A DNA stretch of 64,000 bases, taken from assembly GCF_004792685.1 (NCBI RefSeq), contig NZ_SRXT01000005.1, positions 372,001 through 436,000 of the forward strand. Reading direction: 5' to 3'. The stretch comes from Sphingomonas gei. GTDB lineage: Bacteria > Pseudomonadota > Alphaproteobacteria > Sphingomonadales > Sphingomonadaceae. This document shows positions 53,325-64,000 of the stretch, piece after piece. How positions within the stretch are numbered: the stretch's first letter is position 1; every line of letters begins with the position of its first letter. Under the pieces are notes generated by a model. The model was given only the letters and a program-made list of their open reading frames with translations. It did not search any database and had not been told where the DNA came from. The position numbers were made by a program, and so were the translations under genes.

Positions 53325-54260
53325 ATGACCCGAACCGATGCAGCGCTGGTCCAGCTTGTCGAAGCGTTGCGGCGACGAGACTATCGTTTCGTCACGCCGA
53401 CGCCGGCGACGCATGCTCGCGTACTTGCCCGCCCGGACCGCGGCGCGGCGCGGGATCTGGAGGACGTGCTGGGCTGGAGCCTGCCGTTCGCGGCGTCGCT
53501 GGTCGACGCCGAACTGCTCGGGTTGCTCGAGGCCGGGGGCGCTTTGGCGGCGACGGCGGACGGGATGTATCGCAGCCGGTTCCGGGTGTCGCGGCTCAAG
53601 GACGCGCTCTATTTGCATTCGGCATATCCGACCGACGCGGCGGATTCGGTGTTCTTCGGGCCGGACAGCTACCGGTTCGCCGATTTGATCGAAGCCGAAC
53701 TCGGCGGCGCGCCGACCCCGCCGGGGGCCGTCATCGTCGATATCGGCACCGGCTCCGGCGTGGGCGCACTGGTCGCGGCGAAGCTGTGCCCTGGCGCGGG
53801 GGTGTGGATGACCGACGTCAACCCGGCGGCGCTGCGGCTGGCGGCAATCAACGCGGCGGCGGCGGGTGTCCCGGTTCGCGCCGTCGAAAGCCCCACGCTC
53901 GATGCGATCGCCGAGCCGATCGACCTGGCGCTGGCCAATCCGCCCTATATCATCGACCATGGCGCCCGGACCTACCGCGACGGCGGCGGGATGCTCGGCG
54001 GGCAGGTGTCGGTCGACATGGCCGCCATGGCAGCGCGGCGGCTGGCATCCGGCGGTAGGCTCATCCTCTATACCGGCAGCGCGATCGTCCGCGGCGAGGA
54101 TCCGCTCGGCGCGGCGCTGGCAGCGCTCGCGCACGCGGAGGGATGCGATCTGCGCTACCGCGAGCTCGACCCCGACATCTTCGGGGAGGAGCTCGACCAG
54201 CCGGCTTATGCCGAAGTCGACCGCATCGCGCTGGTCGCGGCGATCTTCACGAAGCGCTAG
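53325..54260 (+). CDS. Class I SAM-dependent methyltransferase with NPPY motif
   Basis: About 311 residues. The ATG at 53325 is preferred over the one at 53322, which is too close to GGAGA. After an N-terminal domain of about 150 residues the Rossmann core begins with VIVDIGTGSGVGALVAAK (motif I, SAM binding), VWMTDVNPAALRLAAIN (motif II), and IDLALANPPYIIDHG with NPPY, the catalytic motif of enzymes that methylate amide or ring nitrogens (HemK/PrmC, RlmG, RsmC types). The N-terminal domain differs from PrmC, so an rRNA or small-molecule methyltransferase is equally possible. It converges with a small gene. Confidence 0.85.
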   Translation: MTRTDAALVQLVEALRRRDYRFVTPTPATHARVLARPDRGAARDLEDVLGWSLPFAASLVDAELLGLLEAGGALAATADGMYRSRFRVSRLKDALYLHSAYPTDAADSVFFGPDSYRFADLIEAELGGAPTPPGAVIVDIGTGSGVGALVAAKLCPGAGVWMTDVNPAALRLAAINAAAAGVPVRAVESPTLDAIAEPIDLALANPPYIIDHGARTYRDGGGMLGGQVSVDMAAMAARRLASGGRLILYTGSAIVRGEDPLGAALAALAHAEGCDLRYRELDPDIFGEELDQPAYAEVDRIALVAAIFTKR

Positions 54261-54408
54261 CCGGGGTGGCGACGCGCATCTTGGCGGCGATGCGGGCGGC
54301 ATAGCTCCGCGCCAGTTTCTGGTGGGCGATCCGGGCCGGCGCACTCGCCGCGGCGGCCGCGCGGGCGACTTCGTCGGCATGGCGCCGATTCAAATAATCT
54401 AGGTCCAT
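54247..54408 (-). CDS. Small hypothetical protein, 53 residues
   Basis: ATG 54408 with AGGAGC 6 bases upstream, encoding MDLDYLNRRHADEVARAAAA then an alanine-rich helix and KLARSYAARIAAKMRV. It is predicted all-alpha and basic. I recall short sphingomonad proteins with this LDYLxRRHxxE opening, but no function is known. It overlaps the 3' end of the methyltransferase gene by 14 bases, tail to tail. Confidence 0.6.
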   Translation of the reverse strand: MDLDYLNRRHADEVARAAAAASAPARIAHQKLARSYAARIAAKMRVATPASAS

Positions 54409-54596
54409 TGCAAGCTCCTGAACATCAGTAAGCGGGAGCACGGGTCCTGTCTCTCAGCCACCCGGCGCTTACGAAACAGCGTGCCGGTGGTGAGTCGCGG
54501 CATAGCATGACGCCGCGGATTTTGCCAATCGCGCGCGCCACCTGGGGCGCGCGAAAAGCCAAGCAGGGCACGGCAGCAGCCGCGCCCCGGAGCAGC

Positions 54597-54749
54597 TCAG
54601 CCGAGCACTTCGCGAACGGCGGCGCGGGCGATTTCGCGCGGGCACGGCTCGATCGGGAAGAGGCGGCGGTGAACGGGTACGAAGGCGTCGAACGCAGTGC
54701 GCGCGCCGCGGGTGATCTGGGTATCTTCGATATGCGTGAAAAAGTTCAT
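54597..54749 (-). CDS. Small hypothetical protein, 50 residues
   Basis: An ORF from ATG 54749 encoding MNFFTHIEDTQITRGARTAF then DAFVPVHRRLFPIEPCPREIAR and a short tail. The ribosome site (GGAATC) is weak. No family recognised. The charged, helix-forming content and its position in line with other short minus-strand genes make it plausible but not certain. Confidence 0.4.
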   Translation of the reverse strand: MNFFTHIEDTQITRGARTAFDAFVPVHRRLFPIEPCPREIARAAVREVLG

Positions 54750-54936
54750 TCTGATTCCAATTGGGGTTCTGAAGATCGTCCCGCGCGGCAAATGCCGGCC
54801 GGTTGCACGACGCACGCGCCGGTGAAGGGCGATGCACGTTCGTACGCTCGGACAAGGAACGAAGGGCGCCGGAGTTCCATCGGAACAGCCGCGATGCGGC
54901 GGGCGCTTTCCCTATTATGGGAAGAAGCACCGGATC

Positions 54937-56040
54937 TTACAAGTCGGGCGCCGGAATATCGGGATCCGGCGCCGCCGACTCGGCCGCGTCCTCGGCGTCG
55001 AGAGCGGCGGCTTCCTGCGCGAGCGCGGCGAGCCAGGCGTCGCGTCTGGCCCATTCGACCCGGCGCTGCCGCGCGATCACCCTGTCGTCGACCGCCACCA
55101 GCGCGGCCTCCTCGTCGCGGCTCAGCGCGCGAGCATAGTCGCCATCGCCATATTCGCCGTCCTCCTCGCGGTCGAAATCCTCGGGCGGCGGAAAGCAGGT
55201 GCGCCATTCGTCGGCGATCTCGTCCCACCATACCGGGAGACTGCGGTCGGTGATCGGCGGTTGACTCGCTTGACTCGAAACGGGGTTTTCGGGGGCGAGC
55301 TTGACCAGCCCGGCGGCCTCGGCGCGGTTCCATTGCTCGCCGTTCCAGGTGGCGCGCTCGGCGGGGTCGAGATCGGCGGTGACGACCGGCTCGGCGATGT
55401 CGGTGTGGGTGCGCAGCCATTTGTCGGCGCGGGCGAGCGCGCGGATCGGCGCGAGATCGTCGTTGCCGGCGGGCTCGACGCGGGCGCCGAGGAAGACGCC
55501 GGCGCGCGCCGGCCCCGCGTCGCGGCCGATCAGCTCGAGATATTGGGCGAAGTCGGTGGCGATCAGCCGCGCCGCGGCGGCGGCGGGCTCGGCCTGGCTC
55601 GCCATCCGGTCGAGGCGGTTGAGCATCGCCATCGCGAGGCGATTGTCGTGGCGGTGGCGGGTGACGATGCTGCCGTCGTTGCGGGTGAGGGTTTCGCGCG
55701 TCCCCTTGAACGCGCGCTCCATCAACTCGTCGGCCAGCGCATTGCGCGCGAGCAGCACCGCCGCCTGCCAGCCGAGCGCGAAGCTCTGCCCGCGCGGGCT
55801 CTGGCGCAGCGCATAGGCCGATTGCTTGGAGAGCCCGACGATCGCCGCAGCCTGGACGACGGTGTGGCCCTCGGACAGCGCCTCGAGGAAGGTTCGCTGC
55901 TTGTCGGGCGTCCAGCCCTCGTAGCGCGCCGCGCCGCCGGGGCTGAAGCCGTGGAACGCGGCGTAATCGATGGGGCGGGGGGCTTCGAAGCCGATGTCGT
56001 CGGTATCGTCGGCGGGCAGGATCGCGGTCTGGGCGTTCAT
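54937..56040 (-). CDS. HTH-containing protein of unknown function
   Basis: A 367-residue cytoplasmic protein from ATG 56040. Residues about 40-90 look like a helix-turn-helix: DKQRTFLEALSEGHTVVQAA followed by AIVGLSKQSAYALRQSPRG, and then helices with ARNALADELMERAFKGTRET and a basic RHRHDNRLAMAMLNRLDRM. The second half is acidic (for example FDREEDGEYGDGDYARALSR, and a run of Asp/Glu/Ala at the C-terminus). The N-terminal architecture recalls small terminase or DNA-binding adaptor proteins, but no phage genes are near. A coded DNA-binding regulator is as likely. Not assigned to a named family. Confidence 0.7.
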   Translation of the reverse strand: MNAQTAILPADDTDDIGFEAPRPIDYAAFHGFSPGGAARYEGWTPDKQRTFLEALSEGHTVVQAAAIVGLSKQSAYALRQSPRGQSFALGWQAAVLLARNALADELMERAFKGTRETLTRNDGSIVTRHRHDNRLAMAMLNRLDRMASQAEPAAAAARLIATDFAQYLELIGRDAGPARAGVFLGARVEPAGNDDLAPIRALARADKWLRTHTDIAEPVVTADLDPAERATWNGEQWNRAEAAGLVKLAPENPVSSQASQPPITDRSLPVWWDEIADEWRTCFPPPEDFDREEDGEYGDGDYARALSRDEEAALVAVDDRVIARQRRVEWARRDAWLAALAQEAAALDAEDAAESAAPDPDIPAPDL

Positions 56041-56191
56041 GGGCGTGTCCTCATGCGGTTTCGACTCGGAGGACTCGCCAGATATGCCGGAACGGGGGTT
56101 GTAGGAAAGCGAAAAGTTCGCGGTTTGTTCTTGTTTTGGGAGGTGTCAATCTGACGCGTATGCGCAGCTATGAGGGGTTGAAGAAGGATTG

Positions 56192-56332
56192 TTCACGCGA
56201 AGACGCGAGGACGCGAAGAGGGCCGGGAAAGCGCCGCGGCGCGGCAGATAGCCGATCGTGCCGATTATCTGCCGCTGACGCGGCGCTGCGGGCTGGCGGC
56301 GGGCCCTTGGCGCCTTCGCGCCTTTGCGTGAA
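56192..56332. repeat. 141-base long imperfect palindrome
   Basis: Left arm TTCACGCGAAGACGCGAGGA with CGCGAAGAGGGCC; right arm GGGCCCTTGGCGCCTTCGCG with CCTTTGCGTGAA. Inner arms GCGGCAGATA/TATCTGCCGC and GCGCCGCG/CGCGGCGC complete a cruciform-capable element. It fills most of the gene-free stretch 56041-56364, where no other feature was seen. Confidence 0.75.
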
Positions 56333-56364
56333 CCGCTTCTTCTTTAAGGCGTGCGAGCCGGGTC

Positions 56365-56766
56365 TCAGTCCTTGAGGCTGGCCGGGACTGTGCCGCCGCT
56401 CTTTTCGAGCTCGCGCATCACTGCCTTGTGCAGCCAGATGTTCATTTCGGCCGAGCCGTCGGTAGCGCCGGTATAGCCGAGCTCGGTGGCGAGCGCCTTG
56501 CGGTTGTCGAGACTCGAATCGAGACCGACCAGCTTCATCAGGTCGACGATCGAGGTGCGCCAGTTGAGGTCCGAGGTGCCGCGCTCGGTCTCGAACACCA
56601 TCAGCACGTTCTCGACATCGACCGGGCCGGCGGGGGCGGCGGATTGCTGCATCTGCGGCATTGCCGGGGTCTGGGGTGCCTGGGGGGCGGCCTGCGCGGG
56701 CGCGGCGGGCTTGGCGGCGGCCTTGTGGCCGAAAATGGCGTCCTTGATGCTGCCGAAGATGCTCAT
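56365..56766 (-). CDS. DUF3597 family protein
   Basis: A 133-residue protein. The short N-terminus MSIFGSIKDAIFGHKAAAKP leads to a proline- and alanine-rich linker (about residues 20-48) and then the DUF3597 domain: VDVENVLMVFETERGTSDLN, WRTSIVDLMKLVGLDSSLDN, RKALATELGYTGATDGSAEM and NIWLHKAVMRELEKSGG. This resembles a small bacterial protein with a LysM-less C-terminal domain found in sphingomonads and other Proteobacteria; its function is unknown. It stands alone. Confidence 0.88.
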   Translation of the reverse strand: MSIFGSIKDAIFGHKAAAKPAAPAQAAPQAPQTPAMPQMQQSAAPAGPVDVENVLMVFETERGTSDLNWRTSIVDLMKLVGLDSSLDNRKALATELGYTGATDGSAEMNIWLHKAVMRELEKSGGTVPASLKD

Positions 56767-56862
56767 GGGGACTGCTCCTGTACGGGCGCGGGATGCGCGG
56801 GCGTGGCAGGAGAACGCGCGAGCGGCGGGGAGGGTGCGGGCGTGCGGCGAGCGGTGGTGTGG

Positions 56863-57135
56863 TCAGGGGTATTGCTGGCGGGCGTGGAGGACGGCGATCA
56901 CTTCGATGATCTCCGTGACGCGGTACACCAGGATGTAGTTCGGATGGACGAGCGCTTCGCGGGTGCCTGGCACGCGGCCGCGACGATACATATAGGGATG
57001 TTCCGGCAGGCGATCGGCGGTGCGGCGAATTGCCTCGCCGATCGTGCGGGCAGCAAGCGGATTACGCACTTCGATGAAGTCGACGATCGCCTCGAGATCC
57101 TCCAGCGCCCCGGGGTGCCAGACCGGCGGGATCAT
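56863..57135 (-). CDS. RelE/ParE family toxin
   Basis: A 90-residue toxin: VWHPGALEDLEAIVDFIEVR, NPLAARTIGEAIRRTADRL, HPYMYRRGRVPGTREALVHP and NYILVYRVTEIIEVIAVLHA with RQQYP at the end. These are the typical ParE strands and C-terminal HARQ. ParE toxins poison gyrase; RelE cleaves mRNA. The sequence fits ParE (GTRE and HARQxYP) better. Its ATG overlaps the stop of the antitoxin gene (ATGA 57132-57135), the classic antitoxin-first operon. Confidence 0.9.
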   Translation of the reverse strand: MIPPVWHPGALEDLEAIVDFIEVRNPLAARTIGEAIRRTADRLPEHPYMYRRGRVPGTREALVHPNYILVYRVTEIIEVIAVLHARQQYP

Positions 57136-57311
57136 CCGCCGTCTGCGCGGCGATCGATAATGGCCTGCATCCGGGCCATGACTTCGTCATGCGGGATGCC
57201 GGGCGCCTTGGACGCCATGCGCGCCTCTACCTTCGCGCGGAACCATGCATCATAGGCTTCGGCCTCTTCGGTCGTCGCGAATTCCGACTCGATGGGCGAG
57301 AGCTTGGTCAT
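57132..57311 (-). CDS. Type II antitoxin partner of the ParE-like toxin
   Basis: A 59-residue protein: MTKLSPIESEFATTEEAEAY, then DAWFRAKVEARMASKAPGIP and HDEVMARMQAIIDRRADGG. The DxWFRxKVEARxASxxPxIPHDEVMARM pattern is the known antitoxin type (StbD/RelB-like) that goes with ParE toxins. It lies upstream of the toxin with an ATGA overlap. The short N-terminal arm before the helix suggests a dimeric DNA-binding repressor of the operon. Confidence 0.88.
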   Translation of the reverse strand: MTKLSPIESEFATTEEAEAYDAWFRAKVEARMASKAPGIPHDEVMARMQAIIDRRADGG

Positions 57312-57430
57312 GCGTGGAATATAGCGCGGGAGGGTGACTGCGGGAAGGGATGGGCGCGGAGGCTGTGAATCCCGGGGATGACCGGGGGCAGAGGCTTCGG
57401 GAATCGTTCGCTTTATGCTCTCGGATGCGG

Positions 57431-57622
57431 ATGGCCGATACCACCGTGCGCGTCATCCTCGACTTCAAGAGCAAGCGCCAGCACGCGGACATACGCTGCC
57501 GCGCGTGCGGCTGGCACGTGATCGTGCCGCCCGACAACGTCAACCGGATGTTCTCGCCTTTGCTCGGGCTGAAACAGGCCGAGGCGACGCTGCGGGCGCT
57601 GTATCGGGAGTATCATGGGTGA
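57431..57622 (+). CDS. Small hypothetical protein with a CxxC pair
   Basis: A 63-residue ORF from ATG 57431 (another ATG at 57425): MADTTVRVILDFKSKRQHAD then IRCRACGWHVIVPPDNVNRM and a helix LGLKQAEATLRALYREYHG. The CRACGWH segment has one CxxC pair only, so a zinc site would need a dimer. No family recognised. The base composition matches the neighbourhood and the helix is amphipathic, so it is plausible. Confidence 0.5.
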   Translation: MADTTVRVILDFKSKRQHADIRCRACGWHVIVPPDNVNRMFSPLLGLKQAEATLRALYREYHG

Positions 57623-57740
57623 GGGGTGATAGCTGCTCTCGACCGTTCTCGTGCGACAGCGCTTTTGCCGGGGACATGGAGGGGTCTGTATTGATGTAAC
57701 TCGAAATTGGTAGCAGCATACAAGTTGGGGAGGGCCTAAG

Positions 57741-58349
57741 ATGTCCAATGAGGCACTGCATAACAAGCTAGGCGGAGACCGAATTACCTCTCGTCAGATC
57801 GATGAACTGATTGGCATCGCTCGTGGGGTTGCGGCCGACGGGCAACTTAACCAAACCGAAGTCGAGTTCCTGCAAAAGTGGCTGGCAGCCAATGTAGACA
57901 TCAGCGACCAGCCGGTCGTGAGGACCCTGTATGATCGCGTTAATGCGATCCTTCGCGACGGTGTAGCCGATGCGGAGGAATGCAGTGAGCTGCTCGACAC
58001 GCTCAATCGCTTTGCAAACCGCGATTTTGAACTAGGTGAAGTCCTGAAGCCGACTGGGTTGCCGCTGTGCGACCCCGCGCCAGTGCTGACGTTCACGGGT
58101 ACAAGCTACTGTTTCACCGGCACCTTCAACTACGGCCAGCGCAAATATTGCGAGCAGGCCGTCGAGGCGCGTGGTGGAAGCTGCGGTGGGCTGCGGAAGA
58201 GCACGAACGTGCTGGTAATCGGCGCCTATGCCACATCATCGTGGAAGCATTCGTCGTTCGGCAACAAGATCTTACAGGCATGCGAGTGGCGAGACGTCGG
58301 TTTGCCCATTTCGATTGTGGCGGAAGAGCATTGGGCGCGGCACCTGTGA
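57741..58349 (+). CDS. BRCT domain protein with TerB-like N-terminal domain
   Basis: A 202-residue protein. Residues 15-105 form a helical domain (IDELIGIARGVAADGQLNQT then EVEFLQKWLAANVDI) that resembles TerB-type domains with DGxLxxxE calcium-like loops. The C-terminal half is a BRCT domain: GTSYCFTGTFNYGQRKYCEQ, VEARGGSCGGLRKSTNVLVI and SSFGNKILQACEWRDVGLPI. BRCT domains of this single, ligase-like kind (as in LigA) read DNA breaks or phospho-peptides. The lower GC than surrounding core genes suggests recent arrival. Not assigned a specific role. Confidence 0.82.
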   Translation: MSNEALHNKLGGDRITSRQIDELIGIARGVAADGQLNQTEVEFLQKWLAANVDISDQPVVRTLYDRVNAILRDGVADAEECSELLDTLNRFANRDFELGEVLKPTGLPLCDPAPVLTFTGTSYCFTGTFNYGQRKYCEQAVEARGGSCGGLRKSTNVLVIGAYATSSWKHSSFGNKILQACEWRDVGLPISIVAEEHWARHL

Positions 58350-58396
58350 CTCGGAGCGCGGCTTAGAACCGCCGGACAGACCTAACACCCCACAGG

Positions 58397-59409
58397 TTAG
58401 CCTAGCCTCAGTTGTTCATTGAAGTCAAAATCGATGGCATCATGTATGACGGCAGTCCATAGACAAGAAATCAGCAAGATTTGTAGAAAGTGGCCATGTA
58501 TCCAAACCTCATCAGACTCAAACGAACTGTCCGAACCATCTAAAAATGCATTAGGAACTGGTAAATCTCCGTGAAGTAAGCGAGATCTAAATCCGTAGGC
58601 ATTTCGAATTTGCTTATTCAAATTTGTGAATTTTATTTCACTAGAAAGAAGTGGCAATCTCTTCTTTAATTGATTGGAAATACTATTATTATTGTCGCAA
58701 ACTAGCGCTTCAAGAGCTGCGGTAGCCCAAATCAGACGAGTGACATCGTTGCCTCCGGATGAGGGTGATGTCGTGTGAGAGAAAAAGCTCATTGCTTTCT
58801 CTACACGGGTCCTTGCAGATCCTGACCAAATACCGGAGCACTTTTTGCTCCAAAGAAGAATGGTATCTAAGTTAACCGGAGAGGTGATTGGCGCAGAGAG
58901 AAAGTCAAAAGCGTCCGGAGTCCGGTGGATGCTTAAAATCTCGAATGAGCTAGTTCCGAAATCATCATCATTAAACCGGCAAATAGGTAGGTCGTAATGC
59001 ACGGCCGATGCGTAGCAAACGCTGGCAAGAAACAGTACGATGTGACAAAATCGTTCTAGTTCAGATGTAATAGTGTATCCAGAAAACTCATGGAAAGTGA
59101 GAGGATAATTTTCATCCATGGAATCATAGATATCTTTTAGCCGTCCTATGTCATAACCAAACAAACTAAATTCTACGGCGCGATGGGTTTTGGACGCAAG
59201 GGAGCGTCCATTAAGGCGTGACTCTTCATCGGTAATTGGCCTAACGGTGATTGAAACCTTATCGAGAAAGCTTTCGGGTAAATATTCTCTTACTAAAATT
59301 TCACGACCGTTAAGGTCGTGACTAGCTGCGTCTTCAAGTTGATGCAGCCAATCTACGTTCAGAAAATGGTGACGCCAAAACTGAACGGAGAAAGAGGCAT
59401 CAGCAGCCC

Positions 59410-59413
<4 letters not shown>
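58397..59413 (-). CDS. HEPN domain protein (Apea-like), AT-rich
   Basis: A 338-residue protein beginning with GTG at 59413, which overlaps the uvrA stop (GTGA). The C-terminal third looks like an Apea-like HEPN domain: [37 protein letters not shown] and [19 protein letters not shown], where RSRLLH (Arg276-His281) is the Rx4H motif of HEPN ribonucleases. The N-terminal 180 residues have no recognised domain. The gene is very AT-rich (in 58621-58680 only 16 of 60 bases are G or C), unlike its neighbours, so horizontal origin is likely. A defence or toxin role is possible; no antitoxin is seen. Confidence 0.8.
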
Positions 59414-62340
<2,927 letters not shown>

Positions 62341-62521
62341 GGGGGTGTTCTATATCCGTTCCGCTGGAATCACTAGCCCTGAGAGATGGGCGGGCGGGTG
62401 CGCTATCTCAAGTCTGGCGCGTTGCATAAATCAGATCTGCCCGAGACCTTCGGCAGGCGGGAGACGCTTTCGGCCGAACTGATCCCGCGGTATCGATCCC
62501 GAAACTGGGGGGGGCTGAGGC

Positions 62522-63682
62522 ATGCCGATCTGGAGTGAAGCGGTGAGGAAAGCGATCCAGCGTCACATCGCCAGAACCGGTTCGCCCGTGTTCACCCGCA
62601 AGGCGTTCATCGCGTCGCAACTCGGCACGATCGAAGCCGAAACGCGGACATCGGGTCTCACGCCGACTCAGACTTTGGGGCGCGAGCTGCAACAGCTTCG
62701 CGATGGAGGCCTGATCGAATTCCTGGAACGAGGCACATATCGCTGGCTCGGCGCCATGCCGCAGCAGGAGGTGGTTACCCCCGTCAACGGAGTCTTCCAG
62801 CTCGCGCCGCATCCGGAATCCGGCGAATTGCCGGAACTCTGCTATCGTTTTCAGGAGCGGTGGTTGCAGAGCGCCACACGCATGACCGACCAGTGGATCG
62901 TCTATCAGGCGTCGGGACCAGCGCCCGGCGGGGACTATCATGCGGCTGCACGGGTGGAGCGGATCGATTCCGACCCGGATCGCGACGGGGCGTTCCTCGC
63001 GCGGATCGCCCGCGGCACGTATCTGGAATTCGGCCGTCCCGTGCCGTTCGAACTCGACGGCGCGATCGTCGAGCGCGGCCTGATGACGATCGACGGCCGA
63101 CTGGACGACGATCGCGCCGTGCAACCCGTCCGCACGCTTTCACGCGCCGACCTCGACCGGATCCTGGAGTTTGGCCTGGTGAAGGAGGAAGCGTTGTTGC
63201 CGCGAACCGACGCGAGCGAGGAAATGACTCTCGCGCCCCGGGTGGCGGAGGACGTCACCCCTTGGCAAGGTCCGATCGATCGCACGACGATGCTCGTCAA
63301 TCGGACGGTGCGTGACCGCCAATTCCGCAAGCGCGTGCTCGAGGCATACGGCTCGCGCTGTGCGCTGACCGGCATGAAGCTGCTCAATGGGGGAGGGAGG
63401 GCCGAGACGGAGGCCGCCCATATCATGAGCGTGGATGCAGGTGGTCCGGATGCCGTCGACAACGGCATCGCGCTATCCGGCACGATCCACTGGATGTTCG
63501 ATCGCGGGCTGATTTCGCTGAGCGACGCCGGCGACATTCTGCTGTCGCGGAAGATCAACGACCTCGAAAGTGTCGAGCGCCTTATCTTTCCGGATCGCAA
63601 GGCGCGGTTGCCCAAAGCGGCGGCGCATCGGCCGCACCCGCGTTATCTGAACTGGCATAGATCATCATGCTTTCACGGCTAG
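62522..63682 (+). CDS. HNH endonuclease with N-terminal winged-helix-like domain
   Basis: A 386-residue protein from ATG 62522. The N-terminal about 75 residues (FTRKAFIASQLGTIEAETRT, ELQQLRDGGLIEFLERGTYR) resemble the winged helix seen at the C-terminus of Dam-replacing/DpnI-type enzymes. The C-terminus is an HNH_2-type nuclease: SRCALTGMKLLNGG, ETEAAHIMSVDAGGPDAVDN, GIALSGTIHWMFDRGLISLS, with His (AAHI), Asn (DN) and His (IHW) of the motif in order. The upstream middle part is probably for DNA recognition. A DNA methyltransferase gene begins about 140 bases downstream on the same strand, so this is probably the nuclease of a restriction-modification system. Confidence 0.85.
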   Translation: MPIWSEAVRKAIQRHIARTGSPVFTRKAFIASQLGTIEAETRTSGLTPTQTLGRELQQLRDGGLIEFLERGTYRWLGAMPQQEVVTPVNGVFQLAPHPESGELPELCYRFQERWLQSATRMTDQWIVYQASGPAPGGDYHAAARVERIDSDPDRDGAFLARIARGTYLEFGRPVPFELDGAIVERGLMTIDGRLDDDRAVQPVRTLSRADLDRILEFGLVKEEALLPRTDASEEMTLAPRVAEDVTPWQGPIDRTTMLVNRTVRDRQFRKRVLEAYGSRCALTGMKLLNGGGRAETEAAHIMSVDAGGPDAVDNGIALSGTIHWMFDRGLISLSDAGDILLSRKINDLESVERLIFPDRKARLPKAAAHRPHPRYLNWHRSSCFHG

Positions 63683-63822
63683 ATCGCGCATAAATCGGCG
63701 CGCCGGTCGACGATCGACATTTCAGTCGATACTCCGTTCTGGATGCAACAGATCGTGTTCCGTTCGAAAACGGATGCGTGTCCATCTAGAACACAGCTGC
63801 CCTCCCTTTAGCAGTTTTCCCC

Positions 63823-64000
63823 TTGGCGAGGGGGCGCTGGTTGGGCAACAGATTATATTACGGCGACAATCTTGATGTTCTTCGCGCGCATGTGCGCGAT
63901 GAGAGCGTCGATCTCGTCTATCTGGATCCGCCGTTCAACTCCGAAACCAGCTACAACTTGGTTTTCAAGCCGGCGAAAGGCGAGAGTGCCGATGCCAGCA
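63823..64000 (+). CDS. Site-specific DNA methyltransferase, 5' part only
   Basis: The gene runs off the right edge. The frame from 63823 (TTG) or 63841 (TTG) reads GNRLYYGDNLDVLRAHVRDE then SVDLVYLDPPFNSETSYNLV. DPPF with the preceding YLD is the catalytic motif IV of N6-adenine/N4-cytosine methyltransferases, and GDNLDVL fits the start of such beta-type enzymes. In this class the catalytic motif precedes the SAM-binding motif, which should be beyond the window. No ribosome site distinguishes the two TTG starts. It follows the HNH endonuclease gene in the same direction. Confidence 0.8.
   Translation, partial: MARGRWLGNRLYYGDNLDVLRAHVRDESVDLVYLDPPFNSETSYNLVFKPAKGESADAS

Noticed and set aside
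54937..56040. Phage terminase small subunit
   Set aside because: Only the helix-turn-helix part is reminiscent; there is no large terminase, portal or capsid gene next to it and the acidic tail is unlike terminases.

Overview
The window reads as chromosomal DNA of a sphingomonad (Alphaproteobacteria, Sphingomonas or a close relative). This is inferred from the very high GC content, the alphaproteobacterial CpdR regulator, the TorF-type porin, the GC-rich palindromic repeats between genes, and the density of secreted polysaccharide-degrading enzymes. No rRNA is present, so the genus is an inference. Genes are packed tightly, with many ATGA or GTGA overlaps.

Layout. 1-4642: murein genes (3' end of a PBP4-type carboxypeptidase, a serine hydrolase coupled to an AmpG-like permease) and a ZIP metal transporter. 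4924-9382: a three-gene overlapping operon of a large membrane protein, a DyP-type peroxidase and an atypical cytochrome P450. This is the most system-like unexplained unit in the window. 9392-15150: an aldo/keto reductase relic, a fructokinase, AlkA, a ferredoxin, RlmB, an M28 peptidase and tRNA-Tyr. 15315-22878: a porin-like protein, a YihY/BrkB protein, a two-gene pectin (rhamnogalacturonan) operon, RdgB-RNase PH and a lipoprotein. 23046-29026: HrcA-GrpE, ferredoxin-NADP reductase, GlnD and a VOC protein. 29032-36603: a secreted lectin-like protein with a divergent AraC regulator, GH16, IF-3, a TorF porin, ThrS and GH43. 36857-43282: LD-carboxypeptidase and a divergent Mpl-like ligase (murein tripeptide recycling), tRNA-Ala, a LytS/LytTR two-component pair, and a frameshifted esterase fused to NTF2-like domains.

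43395-51578 is a complete kdp potassium operon: two tiny leader ORFs, then kdpF, A, B, C, D and E. Directly after it lies a candidate small RNA (about 51694-51798) with its own sigma70-like promoter, three stem-loops, an exposed CUCCUCCC anti-Shine-Dalgarno motif and a strong terminator. Next come N-formylglutamate amidohydrolase divergent from cpdR, tRNA-Val, and a methyltransferase.

54247-64000 is more accessory in character. It holds small hypothetical genes, an HTH protein, a DUF3597 protein, a ParE-type toxin with its antitoxin, a BRCT protein, a strikingly AT-rich HEPN gene abutting uvrA, and at the right edge an HNH endonuclease followed by the start of a DNA methyltransferase (a probable restriction-modification pair, cut off by the window end). 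Several intergenic spaces hold long GC-rich palindromes. No CRISPR array, insertion sequence or prophage was recognised.
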